Counted from the stretch's first letter, positions 8,313 through 17,717 are shown. The stretch is DNA of 64,000 nt from Streptomyces sp. NBC_01197 (GCF_036010505.1 NZ_CP108569.1:2234001-2298000), one strand, 5' to 3'. Numbers and translations: made by a program. The notes: generated by a model not told the origin, from the sequence alone.

Positions 8313-8939
8313 CTATTCGGGGGTGGCGTCGAGAGCGTGGCCCACCAGGGCCAGCAGTGACTCGACCACCGTCATTCTGTTACGCGCGTCCATGATCAGT
8401 ACAGGCACGTGCGGGGGAATCGTCAGGGCCTCCCGCACGTCCTGCGCCTCGAAGCCGGGTGTGCCCTCGAAGTGGTTGACCGAGACGATGTACGGGAGCC
8501 CGCAGCTCTCGAAGTAGTCAAGGGCGGGGAAGCAGTCGGCGAGTCTGCGGGTGTCGGCGAGGACTATCGCGCCGATCGCGCCGCGCACCAGGTCGTCCCA
8601 CATGAACCAGAAGCGCTGCTGCCCCGGCGTGCCGAACACGTACAGCACGAGGTCGTCGTCGAGCGTCAGCCGGCCGAAGTCCATCGCGACCGTGGTGGTC
8701 ACCTTGTCCGGGGTGGCGCTGAGGTCGTCGGTCTCCTCGCTCGCCTGGGTCATCAGGGCCTCGGTCTGGAGCGGGGTGATCTCAGAGACCGAGCTGACGA
8801 AGGTCGTCTTCCCCACGCCGAAGCCGCCCGCCACCACGATCTTGGTGGATATGGGGGCCCGGGTGCGGTTGTTCTGCCAGGCCTGGACGGCCTCATCGGC
8901 CTCGGCGGGGATCAGCGTCTCAGAGACGGCGGAGTCCAC
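8313..8939 (-). CDS. cvnD: CvnD, small GTPase of the conservon
   Basis: 208-residue Ras-like ATP/GTP-binding protein. P-loop GGFGVGKTTFV (residues ~38-48), switch region with T in KVTTTVAMDFGR (~78-89), a DxxG-like segment where the usual Gly is seen in VFGTPGQQRFW (~105-115), and the NHFEGTPG base-recognition region (~157-164). Conservon GTPases act with the roadblock protein CvnB and the kinase-like CvnA in a membrane-associated complex likened to eukaryotic G-protein signalling. It overlaps cvnC by 20 nt and precedes the monooxygenase gene. Confidence 0.92.
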   Translation of the reverse strand: MDSAVSETLIPAEADEAVQAWQNNRTRAPISTKIVVAGGFGVGKTTFVSSVSEITPLQTEALMTQASEETDDLSATPDKVTTTVAMDFGRLTLDDDLVLYVFGTPGQQRFWFMWDDLVRGAIGAIVLADTRRLADCFPALDYFESCGLPYIVSVNHFEGTPGFEAQDVREALTIPPHVPVLIMDARNRMTVVESLLALVGHALDATPE

Positions 8940-9309
8940 TCAGCACCCTTTCGAGCAAGGCGCGGTCGGGCTGGCCTTCGCCGTGCCCGGTACCGTACAC
9001 ACGGATCTTTCCCTGGTCTGCGAGGTCGCTGAGCAGGACGCGGACGACCCCCAGCGGCATCTTGAGCAGCGCCGAGATCTCCGCGACGGTACGCATCCGG
9101 CGGCAGATCTCGACGATGGCGCGCATCTCCGGCATGAGGCTCGCGGGGCCGTTGGCCAGCTCCGGGCGCTCCGGGGATGCTTCGATCGCGGCCACGAAGG
9201 TCTCAACGAAGAGGATGTGGCCGAATTTGGTGCGGCCGCCGGTGAGCGAGTACGGGCGCACTCGCGCGGGGCGGCGGTCCGGGTTGCGGGCCGGGAGGGC
9301 CGGAGTCAC
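8920..9309 (-). CDS. cvnC: CvnC, DUF742 protein of the conservon
   Basis: 129-residue DUF742 protein with the signature opening VRPYSLTGGRTK (residues ~18-29) and a winged-helix-like core (RRMRTVAEISALLKMPLGVVRVLLSDLADQGKIRV in the 70-105 region). DUF742 proteins are an invariant member of conservons; the fold suggests protein or nucleic-acid binding, function not settled. Start overlaps the cvnB stop by 4 nt and the end overlaps cvnD by 20 nt, so translation is coupled through the operon. Confidence 0.93.
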   Translation of the reverse strand: MTPALPARNPDRRPARVRPYSLTGGRTKFGHILFVETFVAAIEASPERPELANGPASLMPEMRAIVEICRRMRTVAEISALLKMPLGVVRVLLSDLADQGKIRVYGTGHGEGQPDRALLERVLSGLRRL

Positions 9310-9791
9310 TGGGCGCTCTCCATCGATTTGCGCAGCTCGCTGCGGAGTTCGGGGGTGAGGACATGACCGGCACGGCCGACGAAGAGCGCCATGTGGTAGG
9401 CGACGACGCTCATGTCGCAGTCCGGTGTGGCGTGGACGCCCAGCAGTGAACCGTCGCTGATGGACATCACGAAGACGCTGCCCTCCTCCATCGCGACCAT
9501 CGTCTGCTTGACGCTGCCGCCGTCCATCAGCTTCGCGGCGCCGATGGTGAGGCTGCCGATGCCCGAGACGATGGTGGCGAGGTCGGCGGCCGACCCCTTC
9601 GGGCCGCTCTGCCGGACAGTCGGGGCAGAACCGGCGGCCGAGACCCCGGGGTCCGACGAGAGCAGCATCAGCCCGTCGGACGAGACGACGGCGATGGAAC
9701 GGAGCCCTGGGACCTCCTCCACGAGATTCTTCAACAGCCAGTGCAGGTTCCGGGCTTCACTGCTGAGTCCGAATGTGCTGGGCGCAGTCAA
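9306..9791 (-). CDS. cvnB: CvnB, roadblock/LC7 protein of the conservon
   Basis: 161-residue Roadblock/LC7 domain protein. The domain begins with LHWLLKNLVEEVPGLRSIAVVSSDGLML (in the 17-45 region) and contains the strand pairs VKQTMVAMEEGSVFVMSISDGSLLGV near residues 95-120. Roadblock proteins act as scaffolds or regulators of small GTPases, consistent with cvnD downstream. It is linked to cvnA and cvnC by 4-nt overlaps at both ends. Cytosolic. Confidence 0.94.
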   Translation of the reverse strand: MTAPSTFGLSSEARNLHWLLKNLVEEVPGLRSIAVVSSDGLMLLSSDPGVSAAGSAPTVRQSGPKGSAADLATIVSGIGSLTIGAAKLMDGGSVKQTMVAMEEGSVFVMSISDGSLLGVHATPDCDMSVVAYHMALFVGRAGHVLTPELRSELRKSMESAQ

Positions 9792-12376
9792 CTGCGTGCC
9801 TCCTCGACACTGTCCCCCGCGTCATCGGTAGGTACAACATCCGATCTCTGCTCCGAGATCTCCGTTTCGACGTCCTTGCGGCCGTCCTTCGCTCCTTGGT
9901 GGAAGCCGCCGAGCCTACGGCGCAGGGCCTCGGCGTCCACACTGCCGGTGCGCTGTTTCGGGGCCGTGCCCGCGGGCTTGGTGACCTTGGGGACCCGCTT
10001 GGGCAGCCCCTTGTCGGTGATGCGCCCGGCCCCCTGCTCCGGGATACCGCCGGTGGCGGGCTCCGGGGCAGGTTCCGCGGCCGCCGGGTCGGGCCGGTAC
10101 GCGGACTCGTGTGCGGGCTCGGGTACGGGCTCCGGCTCCGGTACGGGGCTGGGGCGCCGCATCGTGAAGGTCGGCTCGTCCACCTCGTCGGCGGTGCGCT
10201 CGTGGGTTTCGGGCCCTATCTCGTAACGCGACCTGGTCGGGATCGTGTTGGAGTTGGATTCGGCCATCGAGCCCGGCAGGTTGATCGCCGGTGCCGCGCC
10301 GGATTCGGGGACGAAGTGCGGGGGTGCGACCGGGGGGCCGTCCGGCAGCAGCGCGCTGGGCAGCACGACCACGGCGGCCACTCCGCCCTGCTTCTGCTCG
10401 CGCAGCTCGACCCGTACGCCGTGCCGCCTGGCCAGCAGCGAGGCCACGTGGAGGCCGAGTCCTGACTGCTCGTCGCCGGGCGCGCCGGGACGGGACGCGT
10501 CGGGGTCGGCGAGCAGCGCGTTGAGTTCGGTGCGCCGGCCTGGCGACATGCCGATGCCCTCGTCCTGTACGGAGAGCATCACCTCGCCGTTCTCCAGGAG
10601 CCAGCCGGAGAGCTGGACATGGGCTTCCGGCGGCGAGAACGCGGTGGCGTTCTCCAGCAGTTCGGCCACGAGGTGGCTGATGTCGTCGGCGGCGAAGCCC
10701 GCGATCTGGGCGTGCGGCGGCAGGGACTGGATGGCGACCCGCTCGTACCGCTCGATCTCACTGACCGAGGCACGCAGCACGTCCACCAGGGGCACCGGTC
10801 CCGCGCCCTGTCCATGGCCGTGCTCGGTGCCCGCGAGGACCAGCAGGTTCTCGCTGTGACGGCGCAGCACGGTCGCCATGTGGTCGAGCTTGAAGAGGGT
10901 GGCGAGCGCCTCGGGGTCCTGTTCGCGCTCCTCCAGGCCCTCGATGACCGTGAGCTGACGCTCGACCAGGCCGAGGGAGCGCAGCGAGAGGTTGACGAAG
11001 GTCGCGCGGACCGTGTGGCGCAGCCGGTCGAGGCGGGCGGTGACCTCGGCGGTGTCCGCCTCCAGCATGGCGCGCTCGGCGTCGAACCGGTCCCGGCCGC
11101 CGCGCAGCTCGCGCTGGTCGCCCGCGAGGGCTTCGGCGCGGGCGTCCGCGGTCAGCACCCTGGTGTGCAGGGCGTTGATGGAGCGGACGACCTGGGCGAA
11201 CTCGTCGTTGCGGCCGGTGAAGACGATCGGCTCCTCCGTCTCGGGCGACCCGGCCAGGCGCGCGGCGCCGATCCGGAGCACCGCGAGCGGGCGGGTGAGC
11301 GTACGCGCGACGGCGGCGCCGACCCCGATGGTGAGGAGCAGCAGGAATCCGGCGAGGGCGATCCGCAGTTCGAGGGCGGTCACGGCCTCGTCGCGGAGCG
11401 CGGCGATCCGTTTGGCCTGCCGGATACCGAGCGAGGCCTCGACGCCGCGCATCTGGTCGGTGCGCGCCGCGAGCGCGGAGCCCACCTTGACCGGGTTGGT
11501 CTTGAGGTCGGACGCGGAGAGCGTGGGCTGGTCGGTCAGCCGCGAGAGATAGCCCTCGGCGGTGCTGACCTCCGGGCCGGAGACCGTGGAAGCGAGCGAC
11601 TCCTGGTCGGCGGGGTCCGCGGCCTGGTCGAAGTCGGCGAGGGCGGCGAGTTCGCGGACCCTGGACTGCTGGGCCGCCGTGCTCAGCGCGTCCCTGGTGC
11701 GGCCGTCCGCGCCGCCGGTGTCGCCCGACTGCTGGACATAGGTTCCGGTCACCGGGTCGTACACGGGGGTCGTGACGGGGCGCGGGACGGCCAGCGCGCC
11801 GAGCAGCAGCCCGCGGGTCTGCGAGGCCTGCCCGACCGCCCGGCCGAGGTAGGCCGCGGCGCGGGTGGCCGCCGCCTCCCCGGGCGGTGTGCGGTCGGCG
11901 AGTTGGCCCGAGATCTCCTGGACTTTCTCGATCAGGTCGGAGTACGCCTTGTTGGCTTCGAGCGCGGTGCTCTTGCCGGTCAGGGCCGTCCTGCGCACGG
12001 AGGGGAGGGTGGCGAGGTCATGCCGGAGAGCGGCCGGTGCGGACGCGCCGATCTCCTCGATGTCGCTGTCGACACGGGTGGCCCGGTCGGCCGCCAGTCT
12101 GTCCTTCTTGGCGCGCCCGCCCGCGATGTAGACCGTGACGTCGTCCCGCTCGTCCGCGAGGTCGTGCGCCAGGGAGACGGTCTGCTGGTCCAGGTCGGAG
12201 AGGGTCACCAGTCGCTGGGCGTCGGTCAGTTCGGCCGACGCGCTGTAGACCGCCGGGGCACTGGCCGCGAGGACGGCGAGGCCGACGACGGCCACACCTG
12301 CGACCAGGCGCCTGCGTACCCGGGTGGTGCGCTCGGGTGGCACGCCTCTGTTGCCCCGAAGCCGCTTGTTCTGCAC
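9788..12376 (-). CDS. cvnA: CvnA, histidine-kinase-like membrane sensor of the conservon
   Basis: 862 residues. TM1 (VAGVAVVGLAVLAASAPAVY, ~26-46), a large extracytoplasmic nitrate-sensor-type helical region to ~330, TM2 (LAGFLLLLTIGVGAAVA, ~336-352), HAMP (~353-410), then an HATPase_c domain with N box LVAELLENATAF (~570), DEGIGMSP and SGLGLHVASLLARRHG. A dimerisation helix with a clear phospho-acceptor His box (HELRTP type) is absent, as in other CvnA proteins, so classical phosphotransfer is doubtful. The last ~180 residues are a disordered Pro/Glu-rich tail. First gene of the operon; its promoter lies in the 378-nt divergent gap. Confidence 0.93.
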   Translation of the reverse strand: MQNKRLRGNRGVPPERTTRVRRRLVAGVAVVGLAVLAASAPAVYSASAELTDAQRLVTLSDLDQQTVSLAHDLADERDDVTVYIAGGRAKKDRLAADRATRVDSDIEEIGASAPAALRHDLATLPSVRRTALTGKSTALEANKAYSDLIEKVQEISGQLADRTPPGEAAATRAAAYLGRAVGQASQTRGLLLGALAVPRPVTTPVYDPVTGTYVQQSGDTGGADGRTRDALSTAAQQSRVRELAALADFDQAADPADQESLASTVSGPEVSTAEGYLSRLTDQPTLSASDLKTNPVKVGSALAARTDQMRGVEASLGIRQAKRIAALRDEAVTALELRIALAGFLLLLTIGVGAAVARTLTRPLAVLRIGAARLAGSPETEEPIVFTGRNDEFAQVVRSINALHTRVLTADARAEALAGDQRELRGGRDRFDAERAMLEADTAEVTARLDRLRHTVRATFVNLSLRSLGLVERQLTVIEGLEEREQDPEALATLFKLDHMATVLRRHSENLLVLAGTEHGHGQGAGPVPLVDVLRASVSEIERYERVAIQSLPPHAQIAGFAADDISHLVAELLENATAFSPPEAHVQLSGWLLENGEVMLSVQDEGIGMSPGRRTELNALLADPDASRPGAPGDEQSGLGLHVASLLARRHGVRVELREQKQGGVAAVVVLPSALLPDGPPVAPPHFVPESGAAPAINLPGSMAESNSNTIPTRSRYEIGPETHERTADEVDEPTFTMRRPSPVPEPEPVPEPAHESAYRPDPAAAEPAPEPATGGIPEQGAGRITDKGLPKRVPKVTKPAGTAPKQRTGSVDAEALRRRLGGFHQGAKDGRKDVETEISEQRSDVVPTDDAGDSVEEARS

Positions 12377-12754
12377 CGGTGCTCACAATCTTGACTCGTC
12401 CACGCATGACGCCGAGGTGATGACTGATCACAAGGATGCACTCCCACCTCTGGTACCGGCTTCTGACCATTCCAGTGGTTTTGGGAGGGGAGTGTGCATC
12501 ACCAGGTCAGCCACCTGAACGAGTGAACATCAACAGCAAGTTGGCGAACAACTCTGCGACCCGCGCACGCGGGGCGCACGCGGGGCGCCGGTTGGAACTT
12601 CCGGACCGGCTTTGGCAGGATGCCCGCCCGCAGCGGACCGGCGGAGTAACGGAGTCGTACATTCCGTGCCAAGTTCCCCCGCCCGCACGGCGGTCCGTAC
12701 CTTTCGCCCGTGCCTGTGCGCCCCCCCGTGAAGGCATCGGGCAGACTGATCGGT
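12377..12754. other. Divergent intergenic region, cvn operon / PP2C gene
   Basis: 378 nt without a supported gene. It must hold the cvnA promoter (minus) and that of the PP2C-like gene (plus). A short direct repeat, GGGGCGCACGC-type, occurs at about 12570-12595. No confident promoter hexamers or operator palindrome were found. Confidence 0.5.
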
Positions 12755-13537
12755 ATGCGGATCGAACTCGCCTCCACCCCGGGCACCCCCGAACGTCCCA
12801 ACGAGGACTGGGCGGGTGCCGTCCTGCCTGCCTCGGGGCGGGGCGGGCTACTCGTACTGCTGGACGGCGTGACTCCGCCCGCGGGGGCCGACGGATGTGT
12901 GCACGGCGTGCCGTGGTTCACCGCCCGGCTCGGCGGTTCCCTGGTCGAACTGTCCGGTTCGCGGGAGGATATGAGCCTGCGTGAGGTACTTGCGGAGGCA
13001 ATTCGCCTTACCGCCGAAGCTCACGGCTCAATCTGTGACCTTTCTCACGTGCGCACCCCGCAGGCAACCGTCGTCATGGCGCGCTGGTCCGCCGGGACAG
13101 TCGATCACCTGGTGCTGTCCGACTCGGTCCTGCTGGTCGAGGACGCCTCGGGGGCCGTACGGGCGGTGCTGGACGACCGCCTGGACCGGCTGCCGCGCGA
13201 GGTGCTGGCGACCGAGGCGACGGCCGACGCGGCACGGAACCGGGAGGGCGGGTTCTTCACAGCGGCCGCCGATCCGGCGGTGGCGGCGCGCGCGGTGACC
13301 GGGCGCACGCCCCTGGCGGAGGTACGGGCGCTGGCCGCGCTCAGTGACGGCGCGGGCCGCTGGGTGGAGGTCTTCCGGGAGGGCGACTGGGCGGAGTGCC
13401 TGGCGGTGCTGCGCAAGGAGGGTCCAGAGGCACTGATCGGGCGGGTGCGGGCGCTGGAGGACGCGGACACGGACCGCGCGTTCCTGCGGAACAGCAAGAC
13501 GCACGACGACGCGTCGGCCGTGCTGGTGGAGCTGTAG
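12755..13537 (+). CDS. PP2C-like protein phosphatase domain protein
   Basis: 260 residues from ATG 12755. The layout follows the PP2C fold: N-terminal RPNEDWAG (~15-22), LLVLLDGVTPP (~33-43, where PP2C has VADGMGG), a central VDHLVLSDSVLLVED strand pair, VRALAALSDGAGRWVE (~190-205), and C-terminal THDDASAVLVEL. Key metal-binding Asp positions appear kept (NED, LLDG, LSDG, HDDA), though the second motif is non-canonical. It probably dephosphorylates Ser/Thr phosphoproteins in the cytosol, or is a degenerate regulator. Divergent from the conservon; functional link unproven. Confidence 0.75.
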   Translation: MRIELASTPGTPERPNEDWAGAVLPASGRGGLLVLLDGVTPPAGADGCVHGVPWFTARLGGSLVELSGSREDMSLREVLAEAIRLTAEAHGSICDLSHVRTPQATVVMARWSAGTVDHLVLSDSVLLVEDASGAVRAVLDDRLDRLPREVLATEATADAARNREGGFFTAAADPAVAARAVTGRTPLAEVRALAALSDGAGRWVEVFREGDWAECLAVLRKEGPEALIGRVRALEDADTDRAFLRNSKTHDDASAVLVEL

Positions 13538-13678
13538 AGGCCCGGATGGGGCTGTGCAGGGGCGCGGGCTGGAGCCGCGGGAGCCGGCCGGAGGCCGCGT
13601 ACGGTTACCGGCCCGCAGTCCGGTCCCCGTCGGCCGGCCGGCCTGGAGGCCTCAGCCCCTCAGCCCCCAGCCCCCGGC

Positions 13679-14161
13679 TCAGCCCTCCGCCCGGGCGTTC
13701 AAGTGGTGCAGCAGGCGAGCCAGTTCCGCGACCTCGGCCCGGTCCCAGCCGTCCAGCTTGCGTACGTACTCGGCCCGGCGCGCGTCCCGCACCCGGCGCA
13801 TCCGTTCGCGCCCCTCGACGGTGAGCTGCACCAGGAAGGCGCGCCCGTCGCCGGGGTCCTGCTCACGGGTGACCAGTCCGAGGACCTCAAGGGACCGCAG
13901 TTGACGGCTTATGGTCGCCCGGCCGACTCCGATATAGGCGGCCAGGTCGGTGGCCCGCTGCCCGCCCCACTCGTCGAGGCAGACCAGCAGCCCGTAGGCC
14001 GCGGCCTCCAGATCAGGGTGGACGGCGCGCGACATCTCACCGGACGAAGCCCGCGCGCGGCGCAGGAAGACGGCCAACTCCCGCTCCAGCGCCAGGTATT
14101 CATGGTCCACACCATTCTCCGGCGGGACGGGGAGTTCACTTGCAGTACCGCTGTCGTGCAC
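13679..14161 (-). CDS. MarR-family transcriptional regulator
   Basis: 160-residue winged-helix protein. The MarR domain spans residues ~30-150 with recognition helix RATDLAAYIGVGRATISRQLRSLEVLGLV and the wing TREQDPGDGRAFLVQLT, the usual D-x-R-D/G-R-A pattern. It is divergent from the GH25 lysozyme gene; a 42-nt interrupted inverted repeat lies in the shared region and could be an operator. Ligand unknown. Confidence 0.9.
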   Translation of the reverse strand: MHDSGTASELPVPPENGVDHEYLALERELAVFLRRARASSGEMSRAVHPDLEAAAYGLLVCLDEWGGQRATDLAAYIGVGRATISRQLRSLEVLGLVTREQDPGDGRAFLVQLTVEGRERMRRVRDARRAEYVRKLDGWDRAEVAELARLLHHLNARAEG

Positions 14162-14305
14162 GTCAGCACCCCTTACGAGCTTTCCCGATCCTGAAAGTTT
14201 CTTTCAGCGTCTGCCATCGCCGCAGCTGGGCCAGTATTTCGCAGGAGTAGACCAACGGCAGCACCCAGGCCCCCTTCCGCCGCACGGGTCTACGTGCGTA
14301 GCGTC

Positions 14306-14347
14306 GTCATCGCTGGCATGTCCACACCACGACATATCGGCGATGAC
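14306..14347. promoter_or_regulatory. Interrupted inverted repeat upstream of the lysozyme gene
   Basis: GTCATCGC (14306-14313) pairs with GCGATGAC (14340-14347), and inside it ATGTC (14318-14322) pairs with GACAT (14331-14335). It lies 45 nt before the lysozyme start in the gap shared with the MarR gene. An operator or an mRNA leader hairpin are both possible. Confidence 0.45.
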
Positions 14348-14391
14348 TGAGCTCTCCCAGCTCCCCCACCGAGCCTTTCGGAGGCACGCAC

Positions 14392-15219
14392 ATGCCCGTG
14401 CTCAGATCCGGAACGGCCCGACGCGGACGCACCGCCGCAGTCGGGATCCTTCTCGCCTTCCTCACCTCCCTGCTGGCCCTGCCCGGCTCGGCCTCCGCGG
14501 CCGGCCCCCCGGCGCGCGGCACGGCCACCATGGGGATGGGCGTCATCGCGCACGACGGCCAGGGCGGCGCCCCTCACAACACCCCCTCCGCGGTCCAGAC
14601 CGAAGGCGTCGACGTCTCCGGCTACCAGGGCAACGTCAACTGGGCGACGCTGTGGGGCAGCGGCGTGCGGTGGGCCTACACCAAGGCCACCGAGGGGAAC
14701 TACTACACGAACCCCTCCTTCACCCAGCAGTACAACGGCTCGTACAACGTCGGGATGATCCGCGGCGCCTACCACTTCGCGACCCCGAACGACTCCAGCG
14801 GTGCGAACCAGGCGAACTACTTCGTCAGCCACGGCGGCGGCTGGTCCCGCGACGGCAAGACACTGCCCGGGGTGCTGGACATCGAGTGGAATCCGTACGG
14901 CGACGCCTGCTACGGGCTCAGCGCGGCATCGATGGTCTCCTGGATCCACGCCTTCGCCAACACCTACAAGTCGCTCACCGGACGCGACGTGGTCATCTAC
15001 ACCGCGACCAGCTGGTGGACGCAGTGCACGGGGAACAACAGCGGCTTCGGGGCCACCAACCCGCTCTGGATCGCCCGCTACAACACGACGCCGGGCACGC
15101 TGCCCGCCGGCTGGGGCTACCAGACCATGTGGCAGTACACCTCCAGCGGGCCGACGGTCGGCGACCACGACAAGTTCAACGGCGCGCTGGACCGGGTCCA
15201 GGCACTCGCCAACGGCTGA
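14392..15219 (+). CDS. Secreted GH25 lysozyme (N,O-diacetylmuramidase-like)
   Basis: 275 residues. Sec signal peptide with AVGILLAFLTSLLALPGSASA (~16-37), then a GH25 domain from ~68: EGVDVSGYQGNVNW gives the first catalytic-site Asp, VRWAYTKATEG and MIRGAYHFATP follow, and the acid pair is in VLDIEWNPYG (D-x-E). The domain ends with W-Q-Y-T-S-S near the C-terminus. It resembles cellosyl-type streptomycete muramidases that cut MurNAc-GlcNAc bonds in peptidoglycan outside the cell. ATG 14392 follows GGAGGCA. A strong terminator follows at once. Confidence 0.93.
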   Translation: MPVLRSGTARRGRTAAVGILLAFLTSLLALPGSASAAGPPARGTATMGMGVIAHDGQGGAPHNTPSAVQTEGVDVSGYQGNVNWATLWGSGVRWAYTKATEGNYYTNPSFTQQYNGSYNVGMIRGAYHFATPNDSSGANQANYFVSHGGGWSRDGKTLPGVLDIEWNPYGDACYGLSAASMVSWIHAFANTYKSLTGRDVVIYTATSWWTQCTGNNSGFGATNPLWIARYNTTPGTLPAGWGYQTMWQYTSSGPTVGDHDKFNGALDRVQALANG

Positions 15220-15244
15220 CGCCGCGGACCGCACCACCGTCTGC

Positions 15245-15277
15245 CGCAGGCCCCCGGCGCGCTGCCGGGGGCCTGCG
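15245..15277. terminator. Strong hairpin terminator between lysozyme and lon
   Basis: A perfect 14-bp stem (15245-15258 with 15264-15277) with a 5-nt GCGCT loop lies between the convergent lysozyme and lon genes, so it can serve both. Confidence 0.85.
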
Positions 15278-15314
15278 TATTCCTTCAGCCGTTCTCCGCT
15301 ACGGCACCGGGCCG

Positions 15315-17717
15315 TCAGGCGGCCGCCGGAACCCGTACCTCCGCGGGGGACAGCGCGATCTCCAGGACCTGGCGTACGTCCGTCACCGGGTGCACCTCCA
15401 GGGTGTCGAGCACCTCGGCGGGTACGTCGTCCAGATCGGCCTCGTTCCGCTTGGGGATCACCACGGTCGTGATGCCCGCCCGGTGCGCGGCCAGCAGCTT
15501 CTGCTTCAGACCGCCGATCGGCAGCACCCGCCCGGTCAGCGACACCTCGCCGGTCATGGCCACGTCCGTGCGGACCTGCCGGCCCGAGAGCAGCGACGCC
15601 AGCGCGGTCGTCATCGTGATGCCCGCGCTCGGGCCGTCCTTGGGCACCGAGCCCGCCGGGAAGTGGATGTGCACTCCGCGTTCCTTCAGATCCGCGACGG
15701 GCAGCTCCAGTTCGGCGCCGCGCGAGCGCAGGAAGGAGAGCGCGATCTGCGCCGACTCCTTCATGACGTCGCCGAGCTGGCCCGTGAGGGTCAGCCCCGC
15801 CGCCCCGGTCTCGGGGTCGGCCAGCGACGCCTCGACGAAGAGGACGTCGCCGCCCGCGCCGGTCACCGCGAGTCCGGTGGCCACACCGGGCACCGCCGTA
15901 CGGCGCTCCGCCGGGTCCTGGGCGGACTCCGGCACATGGTGGGGGCGTCCGATCAGCGGCCGCAGCCCGGCGTCGGTGACGGTGAGCGGCAGCTCCTGCT
16001 CGCCCAGCTCGTGCTGGGCCGCGACCTTCCGCAGCAGCCTGGCGACGGCCCGCTCCAGATTCCGTACACCGGCCTCGCGGGTGTACTCCCCCGCCAGCTT
16101 GCGCAGCGCGGAGTCGTCGAGCGTCACCTCGCCGGGCTCGAGACCCGCGCGCTCCAGCTGCCTGGGCAGCAGGTGGTCGCGGGCGATGACGACCTTCTCG
16201 TCCTCGGTGTAGCCGTCGAGCCTGACCAGCTCCATCCGGTCGAGCAGCGCCTCCGGGATGGCTTCCAGCACATTCGCGGTGGCCAGGAACACCACATCGG
16301 ACAGGTCGAGCTCGACCTCCAGGTAGTGGTCCCGGAAGGTGTGGTTCTGGGCCGGGTCGAGCACTTCGAGCAGGGCGGCCGCCGGGTCGCCCCGGAAGTC
16401 CGAGCCGACCTTGTCGATCTCGTCGAGCAGGACGACCGGGTTCATCGAGCCGGCCTCCTTGATCGCCCGCACGATCCGTCCGGGCAGCGCGCCGACGTAT
16501 GTACGCCGGTGTCCGCGGATCTCCGCCTCGTCCCGTACGCCGCCGAGCGCGACGCGGACGAACTTGCGGCCCATGGCGTGCGCGACCCCCTCGCCGAGTG
16601 AGGTCTTGCCGACTCCGGGCGGGCCGACGAGCGCCAGTACGGCGCCGCCGCGGCGGCCGCCGACGATGCCCATGCCGCGGTCGGCACGGCGCTTGCGCAC
16701 GGCCAGGTACTCGGTGATGCGCTCCTTCACGTCGTCCAGGCCCGAGTGCTCCGCGTCCAGTACGGCCTTGGCGCCCCTGATGTCGTACTCGTCCTCGGTG
16801 CGTTCGTTCCACGGCAGTTCGAGGACCGTGTCCAGCCAGGTCCGGATCCAGGAGCCCTCGGGGCTCTGGTCGGACGAGCGCTCCAGCTTCTCGACCTCCT
16901 TGAGCGCGGCCTCCCTGACGTACCCGGGGAGTACGGCGGCCTCGACGCGGGCCCGGTAGTCGTCGGACTCGTCGTCCGCCTCGCCGTTGAGCTCGGAGAG
17001 CTCCTTGCGTACGGCCTCCAGCTGGCGGCGGAGCAGGAACTCGCGCTGCTGCTTGTCCACGCCCTCCTGGACGTCCTTGGCGATGGACTCGGCGACGTCC
17101 TGCTCGGCGAGGTGCTCGCCCAGCCACTGGACGGCGAGCTTCAGCCGGGCCACCGGGTCGGCGGTCTCCAGGAGCTCGGTCTTCTGGGCGAGGGTGAGGA
17201 ACGGCGAGTAGCCGGAGTTGTCCGCGAGGGCCGACACGCCCTCGATCTGCTGGACGCGGTCGACGACCTGCCAGGCTCCGCGCTTCTTCAGCCAGTCGGT
17301 GGCGAGCGCCTTGTACTCCTTGACCAGCGCGGTGACGGCGCCGGGCAGCGGCTCGGGGTCGGTCTCGTCCACGGGGGTCCCCTCGACCCAGAGCGCGGCG
17401 CCCGGGCCTGTGGTGCCCGCACCGATACGGACCCGGCCGCGGCCCCGGACCAGGGCTCCGGGGTCTCCGTCGGAGAGCCTGCCGACCTGTTCGACGGTGC
17501 CGAGGACGCCGGTGCTCGCGTAGCTGCCGTCGAGCCGCGGAACGAGCAGGACCAGCGGCTTGTTGCCGCTGGAGCGGGCGGAGGACGCCTGGGCGGCCTC
17601 CACGGCGGCGCGTACGTCCGCTTCGGAAAGGTCCAGCGGCACCACCATTCCGGGCAGCACGACCTCGTCGTCGAGCGGCAGCACGGGCAGGGTGAGCGGT
17701 GTGGACGTGTCAGCCAT
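15315..17717 (-). CDS. lon: ATP-dependent Lon protease
   Basis: 800 residues, normal for LonA. N-terminal substrate-binding LON domain (TLPVLPLDDEVVLPGMVVPL from residue 7), coiled coil ~185-250, AAA+ module with Walker A GPPGVGKTSLGEG (~359-371) and Walker B VVLLDEIDKVG (~418), sensor region FLATANVL, and a C-terminal S16 peptidase domain with the catalytic Ser in KDGPSAGITMTTA (~675) and the Lys in GGLKQKLLAAHRAG (~720). It degrades misfolded and regulatory proteins in the cytosol. A HAIR-type inverted repeat 23 nt upstream points to HspR repression and heat induction. Confidence 0.96.
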   Translation of the reverse strand: MADTSTPLTLPVLPLDDEVVLPGMVVPLDLSEADVRAAVEAAQASSARSSGNKPLVLLVPRLDGSYASTGVLGTVEQVGRLSDGDPGALVRGRGRVRIGAGTTGPGAALWVEGTPVDETDPEPLPGAVTALVKEYKALATDWLKKRGAWQVVDRVQQIEGVSALADNSGYSPFLTLAQKTELLETADPVARLKLAVQWLGEHLAEQDVAESIAKDVQEGVDKQQREFLLRRQLEAVRKELSELNGEADDESDDYRARVEAAVLPGYVREAALKEVEKLERSSDQSPEGSWIRTWLDTVLELPWNERTEDEYDIRGAKAVLDAEHSGLDDVKERITEYLAVRKRRADRGMGIVGGRRGGAVLALVGPPGVGKTSLGEGVAHAMGRKFVRVALGGVRDEAEIRGHRRTYVGALPGRIVRAIKEAGSMNPVVLLDEIDKVGSDFRGDPAAALLEVLDPAQNHTFRDHYLEVELDLSDVVFLATANVLEAIPEALLDRMELVRLDGYTEDEKVVIARDHLLPRQLERAGLEPGEVTLDDSALRKLAGEYTREAGVRNLERAVARLLRKVAAQHELGEQELPLTVTDAGLRPLIGRPHHVPESAQDPAERRTAVPGVATGLAVTGAGGDVLFVEASLADPETGAAGLTLTGQLGDVMKESAQIALSFLRSRGAELELPVADLKERGVHIHFPAGSVPKDGPSAGITMTTALASLLSGRQVRTDVAMTGEVSLTGRVLPIGGLKQKLLAAHRAGITTVVIPKRNEADLDDVPAEVLDTLEVHPVTDVRQVLEIALSPAEVRVPAAA

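Noticed and set aside
10619..12394. A 591-codon plus-strand frame inside cvnA
   Set aside because: Antisense shadow of cvnA; no motif, no start site.
14290..17127. A 945-codon minus-strand frame through lysozyme and lon
   Set aside because: Arg/Gly/Pro-rich shadow of lon in another frame and antisense to the lysozyme gene; no domains.
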